Shown here: one piece after another, positions 1-7,722 of the stretch | Position numbering within the stretch: the stretch's first letter is position 1 | Layout of the letters: each line of letters starts with the position of its first letter | From: JACKHA01 sp041401985 | GTDB lineage: Bacteria; Planctomycetota; Phycisphaerae; Phycisphaerales; UBA1924 | Assembly (NCBI GenBank): GCA_041401985.1 | Contig: JAWKTE010000004.1 | Coordinates: forward strand, 62,001 to 126,000 | Length of the DNA stretch: 64,000 bases | Direction of reading: 5' to 3' | The notes under the pieces: model-generated | Databases searched by the model: none | Seen by the model: the letters and a program-made list of their open reading frames with translations, nothing else | Told to the model about the DNA's origin: nothing | Program-made: the position numbers and the translations under genes

Positions 1-2
1 TC

Positions 3-1235
3 GTCGGGGCGCTGCGGAAGCGTGAGGCGTGGATCCTCGCGGCGGGGGTGCCCGTCGGGCTGGCGATGCTGTGCAAGCCGCTGTTCCCGGTGCTGACGCT
101 CCCGATCATGGGCCTGTGGATGCTCGCGGCCGGGCATCGGCGGATGGCGATGTGGACGGGCGTGGGCGTGGGCGTCGCGCTGCTGGTGTCGCTGCCGTGG
201 CACCTGTCGATGACGGCGATCCATCGCGACGTGTTCCTGGACCAGTATTTCGGGCGGGAGATCGTGGACCGCGGGGCGGGGGCCAGTCACTTCAAGCCCA
301 AGGCGTGGTGGTGGTACCTGGTGGTGGTGGCGTTGTGGTTCCTGCCTTGGAGCGTGGCGCTGGGCGGGGCGATCTGGGCGATCGCGGTCCGACTCGTGCG
401 GACGCGCGGGCGGTGCGTGGTCGAGGGGGCCGGACGCGAGGGGGGCGAGGCGGCCGAGATCGTGGTCTCCGAGCCGGCGATCGACCACACCAGCATGCGG
501 GCGGACTTCTATGTGCCGGAGCAGGAGCGGTCGATCGTCGAGGAGGCCAAGGCCGCGACGCCGGAGAGGCCGACGCTGGTGCTGTCGCGCGAGTGGCAGG
601 CGATCCTGCTGTGTCTGATCTGGAGCGTGGTGTGGCTGGTGCTGCTCAGCGCGTTCTTCGCGGACAAGCGGGACCGGTACATGATGCACGTGTGGCCCAT
701 GCTGGCGTGGCTGGGGGCGATGTGGCTCGTGCACTGGGCCCCGCGACGGGTGCGGGCGTTTGACTCGCGCTGGATCGGGCGCGGCGTGGCGGGGCTCTTC
801 GCGCTCGCGGTCGTCGCGGCCGGCGTCGGGCTCCCGCCGCAGGACCCGGTGCAGGGCAAGTGGGACGACCTGTACGCGTGGCTGGAGCGTGAACGCCTGG
901 AGGGGAGGGCGCCGCAGGTGTGGAGCGGGTCGCTGACGCCTTATGAAGAAGGGCAGGTCTATCTCGACACGGGGATCTGGCCGAATGGCGTGTGGTGGGC
1001 GGGGTCGGCGGAGCCGCGATTCCCGCAGCGCGGGGCGGTCGTGATCTTCGAGCGGGATCGCCTTGAGAACCTGGCGAGTGCCGTGGGCGCGCCGATCGAG
1101 CCGGCGTTCGAGAGCCGCCCGGATGCGGACCCGGACCTCGGCGATTCGCGGGCCTTGGTCACCGTCCGCTGGGACGCGGCGTGGAACGACGCGCTGCGGC
1201 GGGCGGATCGGGCGCTCGTCGGGCCTCGCCCGTAG
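3..1235 (+). CDS. ArnT/PMT-like membrane glycosyltransferase, C-terminal part
   Basis: The frame is open to the left edge of the window, so the start lies outside; a GTG at 48 is only an internal codon. The visible 410 residues contain several membrane segments. The stretch PWHLSMTAIHRDVFLDQYFG followed by a tryptophan-rich membrane helix resembles the ArnT/GT39 family, which moves a sugar from a polyprenyl-phosphate carrier onto lipid A or protein on the outer face of the inner membrane. The N-terminal catalytic acidic residues of that family are not in view. A charged stretch of about 70 residues (nt about 400-600) separates two membrane blocks and is longer than I expect for ArnT. The gene ends 230 bases before the convergent floA. 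The family call is fairly secure; the sugar and acceptor are unknown. Confidence 0.75.
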   Translation, partial: VGALRKREAWILAAGVPVGLAMLCKPLFPVLTLPIMGLWMLAAGHRRMAMWTGVGVGVALLVSLPWHLSMTAIHRDVFLDQYFGREIVDRGAGASHFKPKAWWWYLVVVALWFLPWSVALGGAIWAIAVRLVRTRGRCVVEGAGREGGEAAEIVVSEPAIDHTSMRADFYVPEQERSIVEEAKAATPERPTLVLSREWQAILLCLIWSVVWLVLLSAFFADKRDRYMMHVWPMLAWLGAMWLVHWAPRRVRAFDSRWIGRGVAGLFALAVVAAGVGLPPQDPVQGKWDDLYAWLERERLEGRAPQVWSGSLTPYEEGQVYLDTGIWPNGVWWAGSAEPRFPQRGAVVIFERDRLENLASAVGAPIEPAFESRPDADPDLGDSRALVTVRWDAAWNDALRRADRALVGPRP

Positions 1236-1296
1236 CGCGGGCTGCGGCGCGAGCGTGGAGCGAGGCGGGCGCGAGCCGGCGCGCTGGCGGGGTCGC

Positions 1297-1431
1297 GAGC
1301 CGGGGCGTCCCCGCCCCGGTCCGAGCACGCCTTGCCTGTCATTGATCTCGCGCGCAGGTTGAACGCCTGTCGCGCGGTGCGGACCGCTCGTGGTTGAACG
1401 GGCCGGGGCGGGGACGCCCCGGCTCGCGCGC
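1297..1431. repeat. Inverted pair of GC-rich palindromes (family B)
   Basis: One copy at 1297-1320 (core GAGCCGGGGCGTCCCCGCCC) is matched by its reverse complement at 1401-1431, about 80 bases away. Each copy is a hairpin with arms GCCGGGGCG and CGCCCCGGC and loop GGGA or TCCC. The pair lies between two convergent genes. The same element recurs in tandem near 30.7 kb. Confidence 0.8.
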
Positions 1432-1465
1432 GGGTTGGGTGATCGGCCCGGTCAGTTCGAGCCGG

Positions 1466-2473
1466 TCAGTTCGAGCCGGTCGCGGGCTTGCTGTCGCCGC
1501 CGGCGATCGAGTCGCGCATCGACGTGTCGGCGACGATGTTCTTCATCCGGTAGTAGTCCATGATGCCCATGTTGCCGGTGCGGAAGGCCTCGGCCATCGC
1601 CTTGGGCACCTCGGCCTCGGCCAGCACCACCACCGCCCGGTTCTTCTGCTCCTGGGCCCGGTACTCCTGCTCCTCGGCGACCGCCAGGGCGCGGCGCTTC
1701 TCGGCCTCGGCCTGGGCCATCTGCTTGTTGGCGTTGGCCTGGTCGGTCTGGAGCTTGGCGCCGATGTTCTCGCCGACGTCAACATCGGCGATGTCGATCG
1801 ACAGGATCTCGAACGCCGTGCCCGCGTCGAGGCCCGAGGCCATGACCTTGCGGCTGATCTCGTCGGGGTTCTCGAGCACGTTCTTGTGCTCCTTGGCCGA
1901 ACCGATGGTCGAGACGATGCCCTGGCCGACGCGGGCGATGATGGTTTCTTCGGTGGCGCCGCCGACGAGTCGCTGGAGGTTGGTGCGGACGGTCACGCGG
2001 GCCTTGGCGCGGAGCTGGATGCCGTCCTTGGCGACCGCGTCGATGGTCGGGCGGGGGCTGTTGTGCCCGGGGCAGTCGATGACCTTGGGGTTGACGCTGG
2101 TGTTGACCGCGTCGAGGATGTCGCGCCCGGCCAGGTCGATGGCGGCGGCGATGTTCCAAGGCAGGTGGATGCCCGCGGACTGGGCGGCGATCATGGCCGA
2201 GACGACCTGGGGCACCCGACCGCCGGCCAGATAGTGGGTCTCGAGGTTGTTTGTGGTGATCTGGAGACCCGCCTTGGCGGCCCGGATGCGGTTGAACACG
2301 ATGATGCGGATGTCGACGCGGCGCAGGCGCATGCCGACGAGTTCGAGCAGCCCGACCTTGGCGTTGGACAGCCAGGCCTGGATGTAGAGGTTGAAGAACT
2401 GGCCGAGGATCGCGATGAGGATCAGGCCGAAGATGGCGCCGATCGCGACGAGTGCCCATCCCCAGTTCGGCAT
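1466..2473 (-). CDS. floA: Flotillin-like protein FloA (SPFH domain)
   Basis: The 335-residue protein matches bacterial FloA (about 330 residues) throughout. It has an N-terminal membrane hairpin (residues about 5-27), an SPFH domain, and a C-terminal helical region rich in Ala, Glu and Gln with the typical QANANKQMAQAEAEKRRALA repeats. FloA proteins oligomerise in membrane microdomains and influence membrane fluidity and the assembly of membrane complexes. The start at 2473 was chosen because AAGGAG lies 7 bases upstream and the mature family begins there. Longer upstream frames would read through the palindrome at 2544-2566. NfeD-type partners, often adjacent to floA, are not seen here. The identification is firm; the role in this organism is inferred from the family. 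Confidence 0.95.
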   Translation of the reverse strand: MPNWGWALVAIGAIFGLILIAILGQFFNLYIQAWLSNAKVGLLELVGMRLRRVDIRIIVFNRIRAAKAGLQITTNNLETHYLAGGRVPQVVSAMIAAQSAGIHLPWNIAAAIDLAGRDILDAVNTSVNPKVIDCPGHNSPRPTIDAVAKDGIQLRAKARVTVRTNLQRLVGGATEETIIARVGQGIVSTIGSAKEHKNVLENPDEISRKVMASGLDAGTAFEILSIDIADVDVGENIGAKLQTDQANANKQMAQAEAEKRRALAVAEEQEYRAQEQKNRAVVVLAEAEVPKAMAEAFRTGNMGIMDYYRMKNIVADTSMRDSIAGGDSKPATGSN

Positions 2474-2524
2474 GACGCGTCTCCTTCTGCGCCCCGCGGG
2501 GGCGGTTGGTGGTCGAGGGAGCGG

Positions 2525-2530
2525 AGTATA
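2525..2530 (-). promoter_or_regulatory. Possible -10 box for floA
   Basis: On the minus strand this reads TATACT, 51 bases before the floA start codon. No convincing -35 is present; that position falls inside the palindrome at 2544-2566. Confidence 0.35.
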
Positions 2531-2543
2531 CGGGCGTCGAGGT

Positions 2544-2566
2544 GGCACAGGCTTGCAGCCTGTGCC
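2544..2566. repeat. Single palindrome (family E)
   Basis: GGCACAGGCT, a 3-base spacer TGC, then AGCCTGTGCC form a perfect 10-bp stem. It lies between gmd and floA, where the floA -35 box would be expected. A near-identical copy lies inside ligA at 52943-52965. Confidence 0.8.
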
Positions 2567-2573
2567 TTGAGGT

Positions 2574-3635
2574 TCACTGCTGGTCGTGCCCCTCGCGGGC
2601 GGGCATCCGGTGCCCGGCGTCGCGGAGCGTCTTCTCACGCCGGGCCAGTTCGAGGTCGGCGTCGCCCATCAGGCAGGCCAGGTCTTCGACGCTCGTGGTC
2701 GGCTGCCAGCCCAGCGTGGTGCGGGCCTTGCTCGCGTCGCCCTGGAGCGTCTCGACCTCGGCCGGGCGGAGGTACCGCTGGTCGAATCGGGCGTGGTCCT
2801 CAAAGTTCATCCCCAGGTGGGCGAACACCATCTGCCCGAACTCGCGCACACTGATCGAGCGCCCGGTCGCCACCACATAGTCGCCCGGCTGGTCCTGCTG
2901 GAGCATCAGCCACATCGCCCGCACATAGTCCCCCGCGAAGCCCCAGTCGCGCTTCGCGTCGAGGTTGCCCAGGAACACCTCGCGGTCCAGCCCCAGCTTG
3001 ATCCGACCCGCGGCCCGGGTGATCTTGCGGGTCACGAACGTCTCGCCGCGCCGGGGGCTCTCGTGGTTGAACAGGATGCCGCAGCAGGCGAACAGACCAT
3101 ACGCCTCGCGGTAGTTGACGGTCAGGTCGTGGGCCATGACCTTCGCACAGGCGTAGGGCGAACGCGGGCGGAAGGGCGTGGTCTCGCGCTGGGGCGTCTC
3201 GGCCACCCGGCCGTACTGCTCGCTCGACGAGGCCTGGTAGAAGCGGACCAGGTCGCCGGTTTCCTGCTGGTGCTGGCGGACGGCCTCGAGCAGGTTCAGC
3301 GTGCCCATCGCGATCGACTCGGCGGTCGAGATCGGCAGGTCGAACGAGACGCGGACGTGGCTCTGGGCGGCCAGGTTGTAGACCTCGCGCGGGCGGGCGA
3401 TGGCCAGGGCACGCCGGAGGCTGGAGACATCGGTGATGTCGCCGTAGTGCAGGCGGAGGCGGGGGGCGGGCTCGTGGGGGTCCTGGTAGATGTGGTCGAT
3501 GCGGCCGGTGTTGAACAGCGAGGCGCGCCGGACGACGCCGTGGACCTCGTAGCCCTTGGCCAGCAGGAACTCGGCGAGGTAGGAGCCGTCCTGTCCTGTG
3601 ATGCCGGTGATGAGGGCGCGGGCGGCGTCGGGCAT
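2574..3635 (-). CDS. gmd: GDP-mannose 4,6-dehydratase
   Basis: Converts GDP-mannose to GDP-4-keto-6-deoxymannose, the first step to GDP-fucose, GDP-rhamnose and related sugars for surface polysaccharides. The 353-residue length is normal. Near the N-terminus lies the Rossmann motif GITGQDGSYLAEFLL, then the catalytic SSSEQYG and the YACAK motif of extended short-chain dehydrogenases, then the family hallmark NHESPRRGETFVTRKIT. No GDP-fucose synthase follows, so the end product is unknown. The start at 3635 has no Shine-Dalgarno sequence but has a -10-like box six bases upstream (see 3642-3647), which suggests a leaderless message. The next gene on this strand, floA, begins 100 bases downstream. 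Confidence 0.95.
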   Translation of the reverse strand: MPDAARALITGITGQDGSYLAEFLLAKGYEVHGVVRRASLFNTGRIDHIYQDPHEPAPRLRLHYGDITDVSSLRRALAIARPREVYNLAAQSHVRVSFDLPISTAESIAMGTLNLLEAVRQHQQETGDLVRFYQASSSEQYGRVAETPQRETTPFRPRSPYACAKVMAHDLTVNYREAYGLFACCGILFNHESPRRGETFVTRKITRAAGRIKLGLDREVFLGNLDAKRDWGFAGDYVRAMWLMLQQDQPGDYVVATGRSISVREFGQMVFAHLGMNFEDHARFDQRYLRPAEVETLQGDASKARTTLGWQPTTSVEDLACLMGDADLELARREKTLRDAGHRMPAREGHDQQ

Positions 3636-3641
3636 TGGGCG

Positions 3642-3647
3642 AGTTTA
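3642..3647 (-). promoter_or_regulatory. -10-like box for a possibly leaderless gmd mRNA
   Basis: On the minus strand this reads TAAACT, followed by six bases (CGCCCA) and then the ATG of gmd. Transcription starting about seven bases after the box would begin at the start codon. No clear -35 was found. Confidence 0.4.
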
Positions 3648-3697
3648 TGGACCGGCGCGTTGGCGAGGCGGCGCGACACGGGATGGGTTGGGTCAAC

Positions 3698-3755
3698 TGG
3701 GGTTGCGCGCCTCCGGCCCGCACCGAGTCTGGTTGCGGGCGGAACGCCCGCAACC
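3698..3755. repeat. Paired palindromes (family A), one copy degenerate
   Basis: A perfect hairpin at 3731-3755 has arms GGTTGCGGGCG and CGCCCGCAACC around GAA. A degraded copy in the other orientation lies at about 3698-3726. The same pair recurs at 19750-19855 and 21885-21984. Confidence 0.75.
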
Positions 3756-3793
3756 CCAGGGAGCCGTCAACGCCCTTCCATTGAATCCTCGCC

Positions 3794-4432
3794 TCAGCCC
3801 TGCTTCGCCCGCCAATCCGCCACGATCTGCTCCCGCATCTGGGCGTCGATCCCCAGGAACTCCTCCATGTACTTGTCGTACGTCGCGGCGTCCTCGTCGC
3901 GCGACATGTCCAGGCGCAGTTCGTTGATGACCTTGGTCCCCTGGCCAATCCACTCGTCGAATGTCTCCCTGGCGATGTTCGCGTGGATCCACTCGCCGAT
4001 CGGGCCCTTGAAGGGCGGGCGGGTCATCTTCGTGCCGGGGCGCCCGGTGCGTCGGCACACGAACGAGCCGTCGGGGGCCGGGCCGGAGCGTTTGGCCTCG
4101 ACCTCGGGCACGGGCAGGTCGAGTTTCTGGAGCATCTCGCCCATCGCGTTCTTGGGCATGAGGTCGCCGCGGCTGGCGGCCACCTTGTAGCCCTCGGTCA
4201 GCACCTCGCCGGCCCGCTGGGTCTGCTGGGCGGCCATGAGGGCGGCGCCGGCGAGCTGGTACGCCTTGCTCATCGCCGGGTTGATCGAGACGCAGCGGAG
4301 GAACGCCGCGGCCGCGTCCTCGTAGCGCCCGGCCTGGTTGTACGCCGAGCCGAGCGAGAAGTGGGCCATGTCGTTGGCCGGGTCGTCGGCGGCCATCTTC
4401 TCGAACTGGGCGATGCGGGTGTCGAGGTCCAT
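3794..4432 (-). CDS. TPR domain fused to YggX-type iron-trafficking domain
   Basis: The 212-residue protein has two parts. Residues about 1-85 are tetratricopeptide helices, for example AHFSLGSAYNQAGRYEDAA. Residues about 125-205 match the Fe(2+)-trafficking family YggX (PF04362): an early cysteine in FVCRRTGRPG, then I-H-A-N-I, a W-I-G-Q-G-T-K-V-INELRL core, and a C-terminal YDKYMEEFLG helix. YggX in enterobacteria is a stand-alone protein of about 90 residues that protects Fe-S clusters under oxidative stress. The N-terminal TPR addition suggests docking to a partner. The ATG at 4432 has GGGAG a few bases upstream. Iron binding is inferred from homology only. Confidence 0.8.
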   Translation of the reverse strand: MDLDTRIAQFEKMAADDPANDMAHFSLGSAYNQAGRYEDAAAAFLRCVSINPAMSKAYQLAGAALMAAQQTQRAGEVLTEGYKVAASRGDLMPKNAMGEMLQKLDLPVPEVEAKRSGPAPDGSFVCRRTGRPGTKMTRPPFKGPIGEWIHANIARETFDEWIGQGTKVINELRLDMSRDEDAATYDKYMEEFLGIDAQMREQIVADWRAKQG

Positions 4433-4497
4433 GGGTCTCCCTTGCTGGGGAACCCTATGCCCCGGCGGGCGCGACGGATTCGGGGCCGAACACCGGC

Positions 4498-5475
4498 TCA
4501 CTGGCGGGCGGCGATCACGACGCGGCGCGACATGTCGGAGACCCACGTGCCGCCCGGCTGCTCGATGGTCAGCGCGAAGGCCGCGGCCCGGTTGACAGGC
4601 AACTGCGGGTCGATGACGACCGACGTGTCCTTGCCGTCGCTCTGGAAGATGGCGCCGCTGATGCGCTGCGACATGCCGCGCTCGGCATCGATGATCCAGA
4701 GTTGGTACACGGAATCGCGCAGTTCGGGCAGGCCGTGGAGCGTGAGCACGCCGGTCTGGGCCTGGTCGCTCCACGTCACGCGGCCGGAAACGTCCTTGAT
4801 CTCGGCGGTGACCGACTCGTCGCTCCACTCGCCGACGTCCAGGTTGACCGTGTCGGCGTTGCTCCGCAGGGCGACGAGCACCTCGCCCGGCGAGCGGAGG
4901 CCACCGCGGTCGGCGGGCCCGGACAACGCGACCCACCAGCCGACGGCGGCGATCGCGACGGCGGCGGCCATGGCCAGTTTCGACAACAGCGGGATCGTGG
5001 GTGCGAGGCGGATCGTTCGCGTCGGAGGAACCGGGTACGACGCTGCCGGTGCCGCGGACGATTGCTCGGCCTTCGGCGTCGCGCCGGGCGTCGGAGCCAG
5101 GATCGGGGACGCGATGACGCGCACCGGTTCGCCCTGACGGGCGGCGATGAACGCCTCAGCCAGGCGATCGAGACGACGGCGCACGTCGCCGGGCATCTCG
5201 TCGGACGAGCCGCCGGCTTCGCCGCTGCCAAGTTCGTCGGAGTAGACGGGTGCGGACTGCTGGGCCAACGCCAGGAACAGCGAGCCGGCGGCGGCCTCGA
5301 GCGAGGCCTCGTCGCTGGCGAGCGCGCTCGCCGGCGTACCGGCCAGAGACGACTTCTCGTCGAGCGAGATGTCGTCGAGCACCTGGGCCGCGATGAGTTC
5401 GAGCGTCGCGGCGTCGGCGTGGCTCGCGTTGGAGACGTGGCCATCGCCGCGTGGCTTGCGCGGGAAGTGACTCAT
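4498..5475 (-). CDS. rskA: RskA-type anti-sigma factor
   Basis: A 325-residue single-pass membrane protein. The N-terminal region (about 20-115) would bind the sigma factor. A membrane helix spans about 163-185 (LSKLAMAAAVAIAAVGWW), and residues about 195-325 match the RskA C-terminal domain, ending with the common pattern AFALTIEQPGGT. RskA proteins hold their ECF sigma factor at the membrane and release it after regulated proteolysis. Its ATG overlaps the sigma-factor stop as ATGA, so the two are probably translationally coupled. The N-terminal cytoplasmic part is longer and more acidic than in mycobacterial RskA. No zinc-binding HxxxCxxC motif is visible. Confidence 0.85.
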   Translation of the reverse strand: MSHFPRKPRGDGHVSNASHADAATLELIAAQVLDDISLDEKSSLAGTPASALASDEASLEAAAGSLFLALAQQSAPVYSDELGSGEAGGSSDEMPGDVRRRLDRLAEAFIAARQGEPVRVIASPILAPTPGATPKAEQSSAAPAASYPVPPTRTIRLAPTIPLLSKLAMAAAVAIAAVGWWVALSGPADRGGLRSPGEVLVALRSNADTVNLDVGEWSDESVTAEIKDVSGRVTWSDQAQTGVLTLHGLPELRDSVYQLWIIDAERGMSQRISGAIFQSDGKDTSVVIDPQLPVNRAAAFALTIEQPGGTWVSDMSRRVVIAARQ

Positions 5476-6101
5476 CGGGTCACCTCCTTCCGGTCGCCCT
5501 TCGGCTCGCCCGCCAGTCCGTCGCGCCCTGAAGCCGCGGCGTCCGCGGGCGCTAACTGCCCCCCAGAACCATCGGACTCGACGCCGAGCATCGCGCGGAT
5601 CTTGATGAGCCCGCGCCGGGCGTGGGTCTTGACGGTGCCGAGCGGCAGGCCGGTCGCGGTCGCGATCTTCTCGTGGGACAACCCCTCGAAGACGGACAGA
5701 CGCAGCACACGCTGCTGCTCGGACGAGAGTCGCTCCAGGGCGCGGGTCGCCCGGTCGGCCTCCTGCGTGACCTCGGCCCGATCGCTGATGGGAGTCGCGG
5801 TCGCGGCGTCCTCGTTGAGCACCTGCGATGGCGGGCGCCGCGTCTTGCGCCGGCGGGCGTCGATCAGGCGCCGGCGGGCGATGGTCGCCACGAACGCCGT
5901 CTCGGAGGCGATCTCGGGGCGATAGCGTCCGGCGCTCTTCCAGATCTCGACGAAGATCTCCTGGACCGAATCCTCGGCCTCGGCCCCGGACAGGCCGGCA
6001 CGACGCGCGAGCGCCCAGATCAGCCCGCTGAACCGGTCCAGACACTCCCGGACCGCGGCGGCGTCGCCACTTCCAACTCGTTCAAGCAGCGTTTCCGGCA
6101 C
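5472..6101 (-). CDS. ECF sigma-70 factor, SigK-like
   Basis: A 209-residue group 4 sigma factor. Region 2 is seen as EDSVQEIFVEIWKSAGRYRP followed by an arginine-rich helix, and region 4 as LSSEQQRVLRLSVFEGLSHE plus a helix-turn-helix ending GLPLGTVKTHARRGL. The GTG at 6101 was chosen because it gives the usual ECF length and the sequence before it lacks sigma-factor features; a possible AAGGAG is 12 bases upstream, so the start is uncertain. The gene lies between a fasciclin gene upstream and the rskA-like anti-sigma gene it overlaps. In mycobacteria SigK and RskA control fasciclin proteins, so the fasciclin gene is a likely target here. Confidence 0.85.
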   Translation of the reverse strand: MPETLLERVGSGDAAAVRECLDRFSGLIWALARRAGLSGAEAEDSVQEIFVEIWKSAGRYRPEIASETAFVATIARRRLIDARRRKTRRPPSQVLNEDAATATPISDRAEVTQEADRATRALERLSSEQQRVLRLSVFEGLSHEKIATATGLPLGTVKTHARRGLIKIRAMLGVESDGSGGQLAPADAAASGRDGLAGEPKGDRKEVTR

Positions 6102-6511
6102 GGCTCGACGGGGCTCCTTGCAGGAGGATGGGGCCGAGGCCCCCTGGGACGCGCCGGCCCGACGTGAGGGAACCGACCCGGTGCCGCGTGGCGACACCGC
6201 CCCGAGCGCGAGAAGCGAACTGTAAGCCGAGGCCACTCGACCCGCCACGCGCTTCTCCCCCGGCGTGCAACACCAAACACCTTCCACGCCATACGGAACG
6301 GCAAGACGCATTCCCGCTTGCTCCTGAACTCAAAGCGCGCGGGGGACGGGGAACGTTTCGCCCGAACGCGACAGACCGATGCAGCCGATTCCCGGCTCGA
6401 AAGCCCGCCCCGGGCGTCACCCGGGGCGGACGGGTTCCCACTTTCCACGGCGCCGCTGGACCCGGCCGGGGCTCTCGCCGGCCGGCCCGGGCGGGTTGGG
6501 GGAGGCGGCGA
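6102..6511. other. 410-base gap between sigma factor and fasciclin genes
   Basis: No convincing gene is seen. The frame continuing upstream of the sigma factor is arginine- and serine-rich and looks non-coding. The stretch probably holds the end of the fasciclin transcript (hairpin at 6462-6485) and the promoter of the sigma factor gene. I could not identify a specific ECF promoter. Confidence 0.6.
6462..6485 (-). terminator. Hairpin downstream of the fasciclin gene
   Basis: CCGGCCGG, an 8-base loop, then CCGGCCGG again; the arm is self-complementary and gives an 8-bp stem. It lies 26 bases past the fasciclin stop codon. There is no T-run, so it is a weak terminator candidate. Confidence 0.35.
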
Positions 6512-7519
6512 TCAGCGCGGCGGGAGGATGACCGCGTCGATCACGTGGATCACGCCGTTGGTCGTCTCGATATCGGATGCAATGACGTTCGCGCCGTTGA
6601 CGGCGAGGCGGCCGTTAGTGATGCGGATGCGAACGTCGTCGCCCTGGAGCGTCGCGGCCACACCGGCCTCGACCGCGTCGTCGGCGTAGATCCGCCCGCT
6701 GATCACGTGGTACTTCAGGATGGCCTGCAGCGTGGAGCGGTTCTCCGGCTTGAGCAGGTCCTGGACGGTGCCCGCGGGCAAGGCGGCGAACGCCTCGTCG
6801 GTCGGGGCGAAGACCGTGAAGGGGCCTTCGCCGCGCAGGGCGCCGACCAGGCGGGCGGCCTCGAGGGCGGCGGCGAGCGTGGTGAACGACCCGGCCTCGC
6901 CCGCGGTCGCGAGGATGTCCTCGGTCGCGGGCATGATCACGCGGTCGATCGCGTGGATGACGCCGTTGGTCGCCTCGACGTCGGTGGCGATGACGCGGGC
7001 GTCGTCGACGAAGACCTGGCCGTTGCGGACGTCGATGTCGACCCGCTGGCCGCCGGCGGTCTGGGCGGACGTGACCTTCACGACCTGGGCGCTGGTGACC
7101 TCGGCCGGGATCACGTGGTAGAGCAGGATGGACTGCAGAAGGGCTTTGTTCTCCGGCTCGAGCAGGTGCGAGAGCGTGCCGGCGGGCAGCGCCTCGAAGG
7201 CCTCATCGGTCGGGGCCAGCACCGTGAACGGGCCCTCGCCCGAGAGCACATCGGCCAGGCCCGCGGCCTGCACGGCCGCCACCAGCGTCGTGAACGAGCC
7301 GGCCCGCTGGGCCACCTCGACGATGTTGCCGGTGCGATGGTTGTCCATCGAGGCCAGCGTCACGGTCGGGGACGCAGAGCACTGCGAGGTAGCCTGCGCC
7401 GAGCACTGGCTCGGATTGGCCTCGGCCTTGCGGGCGGTGGCCGACGAGTTGCACTGGGCCGAGGCGTTGAAGGCCAGGCCCGCGAGCAGAGAGATAGCGG
7501 CGACGCGGTTGAGCGCCAT
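6512..7519 (-). CDS. Exported protein with two fasciclin (FAS1) domains
   Basis: The 335-residue protein begins with a signal peptide (about residues 1-22, ending NASAQ). Two FAS1 domains follow (about 50-185 and 190-333). Each carries the family hallmarks, for example GPFTVLAPTDEAFEALPAGT in the first and GPFTVFAPTDEAFAALPAGT in the second, plus later YHV and NGVIHVID motifs. FAS1 domains mediate adhesion or matrix interactions; the partner is unknown. The start at 7519 has AAAGGAG eight bases upstream. The gene is upstream of the sigma and anti-sigma genes on the same strand, the same families as mycobacterial MPT70/83 with SigK and RskA. The short cysteine-containing stretch after the signal peptide is not recognised. 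Confidence 0.9.
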   Translation of the reverse strand: MALNRVAAISLLAGLAFNASAQCNSSATARKAEANPSQCSAQATSQCSASPTVTLASMDNHRTGNIVEVAQRAGSFTTLVAAVQAAGLADVLSGEGPFTVLAPTDEAFEALPAGTLSHLLEPENKALLQSILLYHVIPAEVTSAQVVKVTSAQTAGGQRVDIDVRNGQVFVDDARVIATDVEATNGVIHAIDRVIMPATEDILATAGEAGSFTTLAAALEAARLVGALRGEGPFTVFAPTDEAFAALPAGTVQDLLKPENRSTLQAILKYHVISGRIYADDAVEAGVAATLQGDDVRIRITNGRLAVNGANVIASDIETTNGVIHVIDAVILPPR

Positions 7520-7648
7520 GGTCAGGCTCCTTTCCTGTTTGGGTTGGTCCGCCTCGATCGGAACTTTCCGCGAGGGCGGCGATCAGGAATGACGCGGTGG
7601 GTTTCGGGCCCGCGGAACGAACGGATTCACACCAAAGGCGCAGCACAA

Positions 7649-7679
7649 CGCCGCACGCCCCGGATCGGGGCGTGCGGCG
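7649..7679 (-). terminator. Strong hairpin after the Pal-like gene
   Basis: A perfect 14-bp stem (CGCCGCACGCCCCG and its complement) with a 3-base loop lies about 45 bases past the stop of the gene at 7723-8451. A weak T-containing tail (TTGTG) follows on the minus strand. Confidence 0.6.
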
Positions 7680-7722
7680 GAAGAAGGCTCGCTTGCTGGA
7701 CCCGCGGAGGGCCGCGGCGTGG

